This document shows positions 33,916 to 44,934 of a stretch of 64,000 nucleotides of DNA, piece by piece; within the stretch, counting starts at the first letter, position 1; each line of letters opens with the position of its first letter. The notes beneath the pieces were generated by a model, which was not told where the DNA came from, did not search any database, and saw only the letters and a program-made list of their open reading frames with translations. Position numbers and translations under genes: made by a program. Source of the DNA: Atopsyche davidsoni (Eukaryota > Arthropoda > Insecta > Trichoptera > Hydrobiosidae); assembly GCA_022113835.1 (NCBI GenBank), contig JAILWY010000004.1, forward strand, positions 2,297,501 through 2,361,500, given 5' to 3'.

Positions 33916-35615
33916 CAAAGGTACTTTTTTTGATAAAAGTACAATTTTCAATTCAAGCGCACGGACTATAAAATTCAAACTTATATTTTCTTGCAGCTTA
34001 GATAAGAGCGTGTGCATAAATCATTCATGATATTTGTTTTTTATTCTCCTCGTGGGATACTCGTGAAAATAAAAAAAACTTGTAAACCCTCACCGGAGAC
34101 CCGATGCTCACTTGAAGGGAACCCCTGCAGGAAGGGAAGGTCCTGTAAAAGTGATATTTAAACGGTGTTGCGCGCACCCCCGGGGCCCGTGAAGCCTTGT
34201 TTGTGTAAACTTGAATTGCCTTGCTTATTGCTGAAAATTTATTATTTTAAAATGTCAAGTGTTGCGTCACACAGCCCATCACCGTTTATTGTATAAGCCA
34301 TAAAACACACGTTTATATGTACTTTATACATATATTAAATTTGATGCGGTATTTTAAAATAAAAGTATACTTTCTCTATTATATAATACACTTTAATATT
34401 CAGTTTATAGTGTGAAAAAAAAACACTGTACGTCCTTTGAACGTACCGTTCATTTAAATATTTCTAATGTATTTTCTTTTATAAAAATTCAACACATTTC
34501 CAAGGAATCGACCAAATATCACGAGTCGGTACTTTTATTATATTTAAATTTATTTTATTGAAATATTGTTAATTATTTTACTAAAAAATAATTAGAAATA
34601 TTTTTTATTGATTATCAGACTCAATTTAAATATATTCAGTGCAGAGCTCATCAATAGATTAGTTTGATTTGTAGTATTCAAAACTCGTTTAGTACTCGTT
34701 TTGAAATACAGATATACATGCATATAAGCTTAGTCGAAAATACACATAAATTATAATTCTCTTCATTCCTATCTAAAAAGTAAGGACGGAGTTTTTTTTT
34801 TTAAATTTTAAAATAAAATTAAAGGCCTCTTTTGTTAATTTAATTATAAACAAAAAAAAAAAAACAACAGAAATAAAAATCACCGAGCATAAAGCGAAAA
34901 AAACCATAACATTAAATTGTTTGGCAGTACGGCGGTTCTGAAGGGTCGCGTTTCAGGATTTCCACCCCTGCCAGGAGGTTGTTGATACAAATGAGCTTCG
35001 CAGAAGCCTTCGCACCCATCGTGACACTTCCGCTAAGGTTACAGTGACCACATCCCATTCAATAAAATAAAAGACCGCAGGGTTTATATTTTCAACACTG
35101 ATAAAACTATTATTTAACCTAATTTTTTTTCAGGAAAAAAATATCTGTATTAAATATTATTAATAAAGACATCCTTTTTAAAGGTACTTTAGATTTCATA
35201 TTTTAAAATTTGATGCACAACTTAAACTTGTGAAAACTTTCACAACCACTGTAGAATAAGTCACTTCTTAAGCCATCTAATAATGCGAAAAAAAAAAAAA
35301 AACAAATATAAAAAATAATTAGATATTTATTTATAATAATAATTTTTCACAAAATAACCGTATTTTAGTTTTATACGTATAAATTAAAAAAAAAAAAAAA
35401 AAAAAGACACCGTCTTCAAGTGAACAAAAAACGATTCAATGTTTATTCAATACGTTCATTTTTGGCCTTTTTCTAACTTATTATGAATACCTTGTTTAAT
35501 GTTATAAAAAATGTAATAAATGAAATAAATACAAAAAAATCTAAAAGTCTAAACCGGTTTTCTTGCTTCGAATGACTTTTTCTAAAACGTTTGATTGAAT
35601 ATAAATTAAGCTTAT
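33916..35615. other. AT-rich noncoding DNA with two GC-richer islands
   Basis: Islands at about 34080-34200 (CGCGCACCCCCGGGGCCCGT) and 34925-35050 have no protein-like content. Poly(A) runs of 14 or more near 35287 and 35385 may be remnants of retroposon tails. Confidence 0.4.
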
Positions 35616-35617
35616 GT

Positions 35618-35785
35618 TTAACATATGTCTATTTTTTGATTAACATCAATCAGATGCGTATTTATTACCCATTACGGGTTTATTATATTATTACTAGATT
35701 AGGCACATTAGTTCACACATAGAAGAGTTTCATTAAATCATCTTTTATGTATGAACTAATGTGCCTAATCATATTAGTAACTTAA
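35618..35785. repeat. SINE copies forming a palindrome
   Basis: A reversed tail and body (ACATATGTCTATTTTTTGAT, ATTACCCATTACGGGTTTAT, TAGGCACATTAGTTCACACA) folds back at about 35724 into a forward body end (AAATCATCTTTTATGTATGA, GTGCCTAATCATATTAGTAA). It has the same body-to-body joint style as 20130-20355. Confidence 0.75.
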
Positions 35786-36510
35786 GTTTAACATTGAAGT
35801 TAAAAATCAAATTAAATCATTACTGATACATATGTTTACCTTTAACTGCGTCTAAAGATCAAACGTACTCAGGTTTATAAACCTGGTTTTTTTTGTTATC
35901 TGGAAAAGTTTCGTTTTGGGTTTTAAAAAAAATGGTTTATTCAAGAGTTTAAAATCGCAAACATCGCATAAAAACCGTGCTCTACCTGCTGGAGAACAAG
36001 CTCTTTTTACCCTGGAAATAAAATGTTGTCCTTTTAAACTCCGGACGGTTAGTCAGCGTAACTTCAGGAGGCTGTAACTGCAGGGTAGCGAACCCGACCC
36101 CTAACGACCGGCTTTATGTCAAGAACTGTGCCACGGAGCTGCGCAAGCCTCGCCGGGGGATGTTTTATCTGTTATAGGCGTTTCTAGAACACTTTTGTAA
36201 GGGTAGTTTTTTCATTCTGTTTACTTATGAAAAGACATGTACTTGTAGATATATGCAAAAAAACAAACTATGCTTTAAGATTTATAATTTAAAAGATTAT
36301 TTTATTTTAATATAATAAACAGTTTAATTCAAACTTAAAAGACCATTCTGTCATTTATACCGCAAAATTTAACAGCGATCTCAATCATTATATTTTAATC
36401 TACTTTCAAAAGAAATCATTCATTTTTTGTGTAATTTTTTATGTGTTGTATATTTTATTATCAATATTTTGATTTAAAACTTCTTTCCTCTACTAAATTA
36501 TTGATTTTTG
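35786..36510. other. Noncoding DNA with a GC-richer island
   Basis: The island at 35985-36185 (CGAACCCGACCCCTAACGAC, CTCGCCGGGGGATG) contains no recognised gene. Confidence 0.4.
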
Positions 36511-36720
36511 AGAAGACCGTCTCACAAGAAGTACGATTTTGCCTATACATTAAGTACATTTTTTCAAATATTGAAAATTGATTAAAGAAACTCTTAGAAA
36601 AATATCATCGTGATTTGCGTGGGATTTGAACCCACATAACCAAGCTTATATATTATACCAACAAATCACTAGTACTAAGCAAGAATTTTTAACAATCATA
36701 TCCTATAAATGAAACAACGT
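36511..36720 (-). repeat. SINE copy, reversed
   Basis: Reversed body AGAAACTCTTAGAAAAATAT, reversed B box GGGATTTGAACCC at about 36622-36634, then a worn head. The extended 5' part AAGAATTTTTAACAATCATA shared with the 46.9 and 60.4 kb copies follows. A preceding ACCGTCTCACAAGAAGTACG block is shared with 1721-1757. Confidence 0.7.
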
Positions 36721-37383
36721 ACTTATTATGCTAATTAAATACAATATTTCATTGAAAAAGTGTACTTAAAAATTCAACTGATATATCAACTGTAAACTTC
36801 AAATAAACATACCATTTGATTACAGGGACACAATCCTTTTAAGTAACAGTATTGATTTTTCCTCTGTGACAGCTTTAAATAATATTATTTCAAGTCCCAT
36901 TACAATTTTTCTTAAACTTTGATAAGAAAGTATAAATGTTCTAGGATCTTTTATTGATTGAATATATACAAACATTATTTTAAACTCTAAAATATTTTTC
37001 AACGTTTACCAGTTGGGTTAAAAGCAACGGCATAATCCGCTTTGAAAGACAATGGTCATGCCAAAGAATAACATGAAAATCTATAATCCAGGCTTTAAGG
37101 GCGCGATTTCACCAGCCGGAACTCCCGGATTTGAACTTTGAATATTACTTTTCGAATCGGCATCTGAAAACAATACCTTTCCGGAACGCACAATTCAGGC
37201 GAGAACTTCTGGGGTGCGCCGGCCAGGTAAGGCTGGGTTATCAGACACACCTGTCCGGGTGATTTACGAACTCCTCGGGAAGGGAGGCGCGTTATTCCTT
37301 CTCCCTCGCGAATAATTCACGAAAATCGCATTACATTTACATCTATCATAAAACTAATGGCAGTCATTTCTGCGGCTATATAT
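36721..37383. other. Noncoding DNA with a GC-richer island
   Basis: The island at 37030-37320 (GGGGTGCGCCGGCCAGGTAA) holds no recognised gene and ends near the transposon at 37384. Confidence 0.4.
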
Positions 37384-37930
37384 AGGGTATCCAAAAAGAG
37401 TGAATGTGAATAGTGACCGTTATTGCGATATGCTGCGAAAATTTTTGGGCCCTGAGTTGCAGGAGTTTCAAGGTTTCAACTCAAGAACGTGGTTCCAAGA
37501 AGTTGCCATACATCCGATCAATCAATTGAAGCTGTTAACGAATTATTCCCTAATAATGTCATTTCGCGTAGAGGTAACATCAGCTGGCCTCCCAGAAGCC
37601 CCGACTTAAGCTCTCTTGACATTTCGTATGGGGATACCATAAAAGTAGGGTTTATGAGAATAATCCGACAAACCTAACGGAATTGAAACAAAATATCAGG
37701 TCAGAAATGGCAGCAATATCGAGGGCTATGTGTCAGCGTGTTATCAGCAATCTTCGTTCCAGATTAAAAGAGTGCCAGCAGCGTTAAGGTCTCCATTTGG
37801 ATAACATCATCTTTATGAAATGATTTTCCATTTTGTATTCGTATAATCAACAATAAAAAAAAATACTTGATTACAAGTAATTTTTATTTTACTGAACTAA
37901 CAAATACCCGATACTCTCTTTGGACACCTT
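37384..37930 (+). mobile_element. Internally deleted Tc1/mariner-superfamily element, copy 2
   Basis: Left end AGGGTATCCAAAAAGAGTGA; right end TACTCTCTTTGGACACC. The transposase half between them has the same start (GACCGTTATTGCGATATGCT) as copies 1 and 3. Codons for LGPELQEFQGFNSRTWFQ remain. Then a frameshift near 37496 and further shifts break the frame, although SRRGN, WPPRSPDLSSLD and ISNLRSRL are still readable in alternative frames. It is nonfunctional and more degraded than copy 1. Confidence 0.85.
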
Positions 37931-38028
37931 AAATTATTATCTCACCACTATCAAAATTACTCGTCATCTACAGTAATATTTATTTTTTTCCCCGCTAAAG
38001 CGTTCAAGCCAAAAAAGAATAAAAACAG
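37931..38028. repeat. Flanking segment shared with the 55.5 kb element
   Basis: AATTATTATCTCACCACTAT, AAATTACTCGTCATCTACAG and TCCCCGCTAAAGCGTTCAAG recur in reverse complement at 55564-55653, beside the same transposon. The 55.5 kb locus has a further terminal repeat outside this segment. So the segment is part of a larger composite unit that lost its outer end here. Confidence 0.8.
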
Positions 38029-38935
38029 AAAACTAAAATATATGGTATGATATGCTTTTATATTTTTTTATAATATAAATCCGTTTCGATATCTTTCAAC
38101 GTTAATTTATTAACCGTGACACTTAAAATACATCCAAAGTGCTATATCATCGATCAAAAGCACGTTTTCGTTACTGCAAGGCAACATTCAATGCACAGTA
38201 ACCAAAGTTGTAATTCAAAAATTATCTTTACATGCGCATCGCAGCTTTTAGTTGATACTGCATTCAAACTTGAACTATAAAAAATAAAAGCAGCTAAAAC
38301 CGACGATGCTAATTCTGCATAGCAACATAAATTTTGGAACACTAATTGCTGCGCGATCAAGACTGTGTTCCAGAGGCAGTTGCAATTAGTCAAAGTGCCT
38401 CTTCATTCCGGGAAGAAAATTTCGGTCGAAAACTGCAGGCGTTTTAGCTCCGAACGTAAATGGTTGCTTTTAGCTTTTGACTTTTTGCCCTGCCACTTGC
38501 AAACGACTCACTGGAAGCTAAATCGCTACCATTTGATTATAAGTACTACTCTAAAATAAAGCACAAATGCTTCTAAATAAAATGTAGGTAAAGCATACAT
38601 TTTACAGATAGATATATATTATATCAGAATCCAATGCAATACGTGGACTAGTAATTGTGAATAAAAATACCTTTTATTATTGAAATGTGTGCCATTCATA
38701 TTTTTTTTATTATCAACAAACACTCACGACTGTTTTTAACATAGCATAAATGGATTGAATGAATAACCTTTTTTTAACCCTAATTACTTAATAAATTATA
38801 CTTTTTATTGATTATTTTAAAGTTAAGATTTTTACTAAAGACATTTTTAGTAAAATATTTCTAGTATACATCTGAAATGTGAAAGATCTTGAAATTATTT
38901 TATAATATATATATTTTTTTTTTTTATGTGTATGT
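38029..38935. other. Noncoding DNA with a GC-richer patch
   Basis: Mixed composition at 38340-38540, with overlapping short frames on both strands that match nothing known. The remainder is A/T-biased. Confidence 0.4.
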
Positions 38936-39083
38936 TTTTATAATAAATATAATAAAATTTGTAATCTTTTGTGATTTTGTATCAAAACTGATATAAAAGC
39001 AATATTTTTTCTACAGTAAAAAATATTACTTGTAAACATAATTTATATTTATACCAAATTAAACTGAAAAATAATACCTAATA

Positions 39084-39209
39084 AAGATGGGTTAAAGGTC
39101 AAGGGTCTGGGTCAAGTGTATCGAGCTAAAAGGAGACTATTTTGAGAAATAAATCGCCACTTTTCCAAAATTTTCGTTTGTAGGCTAAGTACTTATCGGA
39201 CCGCCCTCG
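39084..39209 (+). mobile_element. Mariner 3' end fragment
   Basis: GATGGGTTAAAGGTCAAGGG and GAAATAAATCGCCACTTTTC match the C-terminal transposase region and 3' UTR of the mariner at 40046. It ends in the terminal repeat TTATCGGACCGCCCTCG followed by TA. Only about 125 bp remain, in opposite orientation to the 40 kb copy. Confidence 0.8.
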
Positions 39210-39289
39210 TATATACATTTTGATTACATTATAGAAATATGCAACATCTTTGATTAAAATTCGTTTACTCCGTGTCTTTCGCTGCACTT

Positions 39290-39965
39290 GCAGTTGTCTC
39301 AGACTGAAAACCACCCCCTAGGCCTCCCTTCTCCCCCAGCAACCCCCGGACTGATGCGCGGCTCTAATGAGGGACGATTACCATTAAAAAAGGAGGGCGC
39401 TTTGCCTACTGGACGTGAAAACGGACTGCCTACCCCTATTCTGGTAATGCGCCGGGGGAGTGTTGAAGTGGTGCAGATAATGGAGCCAAATTAAGCCGAG
39501 AATCCATTTCACTGCAGTTCCCACCTCATTCCCCTGAAAGACGGATTGTAATATAATGTACACTATAAAAAATACTGAAAACAGACATAACTTCATTCAT
39601 CACATTTTCAAACACATCCAGTTAAATTGTCAGTCTCTTTAAAGCAGTCAATATCAAACGTACTTTATTCTCGCGCAAAAGGACATTTTAAGCAATAACT
39701 CAAAAAAAAACTCCAACGGAAATGAGGTCGGGGGTCGTAAAAAAAATACAAACACATCTTGCAGCAGGCTCGTAATTCCTTATCAGCAGAATTATATTCG
39801 GGAGATTCCTTATCAGTCGGGCGACCGGGGCGGAAAAAATAACTTTTATGGACACACATCCAGCACTTTGTGAAAGATCCGCCCTCCCCACCCTGCAAGT
39901 ATTTATGATGAGTCACTTCCGGAAAGTCTGGCCCTTCTGCAATCCAAGCGATTTTCAGGTGAAAC
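39290..39965. other. GC-richer islands
   Basis: Two blocks, 39290-39550 (CCCCCTAGGCCTCCCTTCTC) and 39715-39965 (GGGCGACCGGGGCGGAAAAA). The second has an AP-1-type ATGAGTCAC near 39908 and a CTTCCGGAA ETS-like palindrome next to it. No gene-like frame was found. Confidence 0.3.
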
Positions 39966-40045
39966 TTTTTATGACGTCGCCTGTTTTTTTTCTATATACT
40001 TTTGTTGACTTAAGTGATACGGCTCTGAGGAATTTAAACTGTATA

Positions 40046-40600
40046 CGAGGGCGGTCCGATAAGCACTTAGCCTACAAAAGAAAAAGGAAAATTTTGGAAA
40101 AGTGGCGATTTATTTCTCAAAACAGTCTCCTTTAAGATCGATACACTTGACCCAGCGATGCTCCAACTTCTTTAACCCATCTGAAAAATACGTTTTCTCG
40201 AGGTCTGCAAAGTAGGCCTCCGCGGCGGCGATGACCTCCTCATTCGACTTAAATTTATGCCCGGCGAGTGACTTTTTCAAGTCTTGAAACAAATAAAAAA
40301 ATCGCACAGGAACAAATCTGGAGAATACGGTGGATGGGAGAGCAGTTCGACCAATTTGGCTGGATTGGTGAGCCAGTGCGTTGTCATGGTGGAAGAGCAC
40401 TTTTTTCTTCGCCGTTTTTTCTGCAATTCGGCGTCGAATCGGCCCAATAATTCGGCATAGTAGAGCCCTGTGACCGTTTTGCCCTTCTCCAGGTATTCAA
40501 TGTAGATCACACCTTGTGAATCCCAGAAAACGGTGGCCATCACTTTTCCGGCCGATAGGACAGTCTTCGCCTTCTTCGAAACATGTTCTCGTTCTCGTTC
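40046..40600 (-). mobile_element. Truncated mariner transposon
   Basis: The terminal repeat CGAGGGCGGTCCGATAAGCA starts beside TA at 40044-40045. From there the element runs into a mariner transposase on the - strand. Homology stops near 40600, so the 5' half and the other terminal repeat are missing. Confidence 0.85.
40110..40600 (-). pseudogene. Mariner transposase, C-terminal part, frameshifted
   Basis: The N-side frame reads KKAKTVLSAGKVMATVFWD, IYIEYLEKGKTVTGLYYAEL and then HPPYSPDLF. A second frame overlaps it with LFHHDNALAHQS. The region then continues through DLKKSLAGHKFKSNEEVIAA to HRWVKCIDLKGDCFEK and a stop. These are the standard mariner blocks: the second catalytic Asp in HHDNA.AH and the third in YSPDL. 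The first (in the upstream DE-W block) and the helix-turn-helix are lost. At least one frameshift near 40277-40400 separates the two frames. It once carried out TA-targeted cut-and-paste and is now dead. Confidence 0.85.
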
Positions 40601-40730
40601 TCGTATATCATTGGCATGCAGTCCATATAATGAAAATACTTGCTTTCTCTGAAATAAATTTAAACATACAAACATTAAGCTATTTTGTACAAATTTTGGG
40701 AACAAAGTTATATTAATAATTTATTTATAT

Positions 40731-41395
40731 CAGAGGCTCCCAAACTTTTTGTTCCGTCCCTTGTCAAGTTTTCCTGTTTTTCGCCTTGCTTTTATTGTAT
40801 TTTTACATTTGACTGGATTTTTACTGTAAGTTTTACTGTATAACTTTATAAATAAAAACACACAAAATGCAAATATAGTACATTCACTAAAAAAAATTAT
40901 ACATTTAATGGGAGGGATGGGTCTGATGCTTTGATAGCAAATTTTCAATATTTGGCTTCAACTAAGTCAGATTTAATTTTAAATCTCCTCGCCCAGTGAT
41001 TTCCAATCTATTTCTTTATTTGTAAGAAGAATGGCAACCGCACTGAAACCCCTATCCACGAGGAATTAAGGTAGTAAAGCTATCAAAAACCTTCTTGCGA
41101 TAGTCCATAATGCAGGATAAATAGCAGGTATGTCTCTCTGAAGCCAACATTGCTGATATCCCTTTCTAAACTGCACCTTCAGTTCATCATTAGTGCTTAT
41201 TCCGATCAGATCTTCTTGTTCCGACTTTTGATTTTTCAATGTCACCATATGGATTGATAATCCACTGTGATATCCACTCTCGTTGATCCCCATTTACAGC
41301 TCATGGACCCCCAATATAATTTTTCGCTGTCATCGACCCCATACAGGGCGGAATCGACCCCTGGGGGTCGATATTGACCACTTTGCAAACCTATG
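40731..41395 (-). mobile_element. hAT-type deletion derivative with perfect 8-bp target duplication
   Basis: Ends CAGAGGCTCCCAAACTTTTT and the inverted CATAGGTTTGCAAAGTGGTC form short imperfect terminal repeats of the hAT kind. The direct repeat ATTTATAT sits immediately outside both ends (40723-40730 and 41396-41403), the 8-bp duplication expected for hAT. At 665 bp it is far shorter than an autonomous element. A related, shorter copy lies at 62931-63417. Confidence 0.9.
40985..41300 (-). pseudogene. hAT transposase C-terminal remnant (ZBED5/SCAND3-like)
   Basis: The - strand gives LKNQKSEQEDLIGISTNDEL, KVQFRKGYQQCWLQRDIPAI and YPALWTIARRFLIALLP. After a frameshift near 41070 it continues PSSYLVERGFSAVAILLT. 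The SYLVERGFSAV.ILLT block is the hallmark dimerisation region at the C-terminus of hAT transposases related to vertebrate ZBED5/SCAND3. The BED finger and catalytic core are absent, removed by the internal deletion that made this element. No function is expected. Confidence 0.8.
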
Positions 41396-41403
41396 ATTTA
41401 TAT

Positions 41404-44126
41404 GAATAATTCAATTGACCTATACAAATCCTGCTTGCTCCAATTTAGTACTTGCCTCGTGCATATATTATGTAAATAAGTTTATTTGTTCAGGTATCAT
41501 ATCAACTGAATTAAAGTTAAATTTCAACTCTGCATGCTCTCATTTTGCATAAAACAACATAAAGGGTGGCTGCCTTGGTTTTGTGGGGGCGTATTTGATT
41601 TAGTCGTTGCAAATTTGGTACATTTTCAAGACGCTGTAGTGCAGATGACTCGAGAAAATCGTTGGGACTCGAGCCAAGTGCACAATGCGTGATGGCGAGC
41701 GCCTTACTTGATTCATTCACTGTTTTTGCATAATTTAAAAAAATATTTACATAATCCCGTCAGGATTTTCTTGTTTTACAAAAAAAACCTAATCATTAGA
41801 TTTACTTCGCTCTTGGAAGTTATGCTTTTTTTTATTATGAATCTTTTATCGTTTTAGTCACTGTACTGAGACCACCTCAAGGAATTATCAAAAAAAAAAA
41901 AACAAACCTCTTGTATTGAAACTGAAACGTCGAAAAGCATGAAAAATCGATAAGCACGACACCAAGAACAAATAAACTCTAGTCATAACAGCCCGAAATG
42001 CCTATAAATACATAAAACATAGCCTAAAATCTTATAACTTTAGAAAAAGTATTATTTTTCAGTTAAATTTAGTATAAATATAAATAATTATGTTGACAAG
42101 TAATATTTTTTACTGTAGAATAAATATTACTTTTATATCAGTTTTGATACAAAATCACAAAAGATTTCAAATTTTATTATTGGTATGAAACAAATTTCTT
42201 AAATCTATGAATAACAATTAATTATTAACTACCCACGTTAAATTTATATAGCTTTCTAAGTTATATATAGCATTTATGGAAATAATTATGTTGATTCGGG
42301 TAATTTAAGAACTTCTAATAAAATGATAGTTATAATTTTCAATCCTTTTTTATTCTTCATTTTTGTTTGTTTTATAAACAAACAGAAACACAACAAGTGT
42401 ACTTAACTATGATTGATTGCTTTGGACTAATTATTTTTACTTTTAATTTAATTTACTAAAACAGTCCAGCGCATAATTATGTTATTTTAAAAATAATTTC
42501 AATTTGCGAGAAAATCCAGAATAAAAAAAACATGAATTGTAATTAATATAAAATTTTACTAATTAATATTCAGATTTATACTTCAATGTTAATTTATATA
42601 AGTAAAAAAATTATAAGATGTACGTAAATTTAATTTTCACGTTACAATAAACATTCAAATGCTTACATACAAAAGTTTTACCTTTAATGTTTTTTTCAGG
42701 CCAGTAAATAAAAAATAATACTATTAATACAAATTACAATTTCACATTTAAATAAATCACGCAAATGCAGAAAAATCTTATCATTTTTTTTTATTGTGAA
42801 TTCTGTTTAAAAACAATTTCCTGGCTTAATCACTTTCTCCCCCATAAACATTAAAAACGACACATCCCTTGCATTTCCCTGTATATTTAGCGGAAGTGGA
42901 TTTTCTTGTATGGTAAATTACTTCTGGAAATTAATATTCCGTCCTTCGCCCCAGATATGCTTTGCTTTTCTTTCTGCTTCGATTTCCGGTTCGCATTTTC
43001 CGGGAACGTTTTCATAACTTCGGATTATTAATATTGAACCTGCATAGTCAGCAAAAATCAATTCTGGTCATACTCTATTCGTTTATTTAGTTACTCATAA
43101 TAAACATTCATTACGTTCAATACATTTAAATTAGACAAATAAAATTGGCCGCATTTAAGACTTCTTCAAATACTGTGTTACACAGAAAAGTGACCAAATA
43201 TATATAAAATAGTTTTATTTTATTAATATCATAGCTTAAAATAAAAATATAAACCCCTAACAGGTTTGATAAAAAATTTATACTTTACTATTATAGTCCA
43301 TGTTCGTATAGTTTGGCGACTATTGTTTATCACTAAACAACATAAAATGTATTGAAACACATTTAGAGTAAAATTGTTAATACTTAAGGAACGTGCTAGC
43401 ATTTTATTTTTGATTATTTTTTAATGTTTCTTGCTACGCACTAAGCCTTAAATAACACATAGCATATTAGTGTACTCAGTCCACGGCAATTTCTTTCATT
43501 CATTTGATTACATTCCAACCGTCCCTTCTGGATATGCTTGTGTATTATTTAAACAGGACTGATAATAAAATAAAATTAGCCATCCTCCATTGACATTTCT
43601 CGCCTAGCAGAACCTTTTATTGGATTACCTCATTAGATTCAAAAGCAGACGATCTTGCCGGGTCTAACTCACTTAGTAGGGGTAGGTTGAGAGTATAATA
43701 CATCCCTATATAATAGGCAAAACTTTCCACAAGTGTGAGGTTTCCGTTTATTTTTTGAGATCTTTGAGACAGTTGCCTAGCCAATCAAAATAATTTTTTC
43801 CACGTTTATTCAAACGTTTTATTTTTAGTCCCATCATTATAAAAAGAGGAGTTCATTTAACTTGATATTGAATATTTAGTTCCAAATTTTGATGACGTAA
43901 TTATCTTTGTGTCTTTAAACACAAAAGGGATGTGTAATTGATTTGTAAAAAATTGTGACAAATATTATCTCTATGAGCTATTTTTTTACACGATATAAAT
44001 TTATGTGAATATTTGTTTAAGCAAAATTCTGGACCCTTAATATTTTAATTATATTATTTTCTTGTGATTTTCTGATGTCGACTAGACGTGTAAAAAAATA
44101 CGTTTTAATTTAATATATAGCTACAA
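41404..44126. other. AT-rich noncoding DNA
   Basis: No gene was recognised. A GC-richer patch lies at about 42830-43030 (GATTTCCGGTTCGCATTTTC). A 3' splice-like TTTTTTTCAGGCC lies at 42691-42703, but no open exon follows. The inverted arm at 42045-42185 is described with the 3.2-kb unit. Confidence 0.45.
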
Positions 44127-44310
44127 TTGTTATTCTTGAGAATTATTCTTATGCAGGTGTCCTTAGTGAATATTTCACTCAACATATGTTTATCTTTGTC
44201 CGCTCATGGTTTTCTTAGGGTAAATAGTTTTTTTGGGTCTCCACACCTTCGTACACATCATTTATACATTTTTACGTTATTTTATTATTATAAAATTAAT
44301 ATTATTATAG

Positions 44311-44412
44311 GCTTTGTGTATAATTGTTATACTTGTATAAAAAAGACCGACTGTACGTCGCAATACGGAACTCTCCCCTTCAAGTCGGGTTGCGTTAATC
44401 TAATATACAGGC
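44311..44412 (+). CDS. Candidate exon of a Ly6/uPAR-domain protein
   Basis: An acceptor TTATTATTATAG ends at 44310. The open segment that follows encodes FVYNCYTCIKKTDC, then LPFKSGCVNLIYR. The spacing CxxC-x5-C followed by a GCV cysteine resembles the first half of Ly6/uPAR (CD59-like) three-finger domains: small secreted or GPI-anchored proteins in which an exon commonly begins in phase 1 just before the first cysteine. This exon also starts in phase 1. A donor with perfect GTAAGT follows at 44413. A second donor at 44440 (AAG|GTAATT) would extend the exon by 27 bases without changing phase. G+C is visibly higher than in the flanks. A signal peptide exon should lie upstream and the last cysteines (CC..D.CN) downstream; neither was found with confidence. 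Insect Ly6 genes are varied, so I give no name. Confidence 0.5.
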
Positions 44413-44884
44413 GTAAGTCCGAGGAAGACTTAAAAGAAGGTAATTCTATTAGAAGCCACTGGAATTTCCGGTTGGTTGATTTGGCGAGTCCAACTTGGCT
44501 CAATCGATTCACCTAAATTCGCTCTGTAGTTGATTCGGCGTTAAATAAATATAATTTATTCAAAAAATCATTTTTGGTAAGAAAATTTCATTGTATAAAA
44601 ATACTCAATAATATTTTTTTTTACTAATCTTGTTATGTATTATTTTCAGCGTTGCAATAATTAAATATTACCGATTATTATTTACATGGAACTACAAATA
44701 AATCTTTGATTTTTTTAGATACACAGGTGAGGATTAAATCCACATCTATGTCTAATTTAAGTCGTCATATGCAAGTGCGAAACCAATGAATCTAAACATT
44801 TTATATAAAAAATATTTTATTTAAAATGTTTGTGTGTACAAAATAAATTTCATTGTATTTAAAATTATATTTCTTTGTTTACAG
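44413..44884 (+). other. Putative short intron of the Ly6-like gene
   Basis: Starts GTAAGT and ends TTTCTTTGTTTACAG. It is AT-rich, with in-frame stops in the exon reading frame. Length 472 bases if the first donor is used and 445 if the second. Both options leave phase 1. Confidence 0.35.
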
Positions 44885-44934
44885 GTAAGTACCAGTCATA
44901 TTACTTCCAACAAGATTTCGAGTTTTGCAAATTG
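44885..44934 (+). CDS. Candidate second Ly6-like exon (or recursive splice site)
   Basis: Acceptor TATTTCTTTGTTTACAG is followed at 44885 by a 50-base open segment and a donor ATTG|GTAAGA at 44935. Joined in phase 1 to the 44311 exon it reads KYQSYYFQQDFEFCKL, with FEFC where CD59-type proteins have a cysteine after aromatic residues. The frame stays open and would leave phase 0. Against this, the exon begins GTAAGTACCA, a perfect donor, so the site could instead be a zero-length recursive splice point, as at 7620. Both can be true if the segment is a recursive exon. Seventeen open codons alone are weak evidence. Confidence 0.35.

Larger units (their letters stand above)
38945..42185. mobile_element. 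3.2-kb segment bounded by 130-bp inverted arms
   Basis: The left arm (about 38945-39083: AATCTTTTGTGATTTTGTAT, CAAAACTGATATAAAAGCAA, CTACAGTAAAAAATATTACT) is mirrored by the right arm (about 42045-42185) with only scattered differences. Between the arms lie a mariner end, a truncated mariner, an hAT derivative and two GC-richer islands. This may be one large foldback element that collected insertions, or two inverted copies of a shorter repeat. No protein that would move it is visible. Confidence 0.5.

Noticed and set aside
39300..39960. Coding exons in the GC-richer islands
   Set aside because: Several overlapping frames exist on both strands, but none has a recognised domain or convincing splice signals. 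Composition explains the openness.
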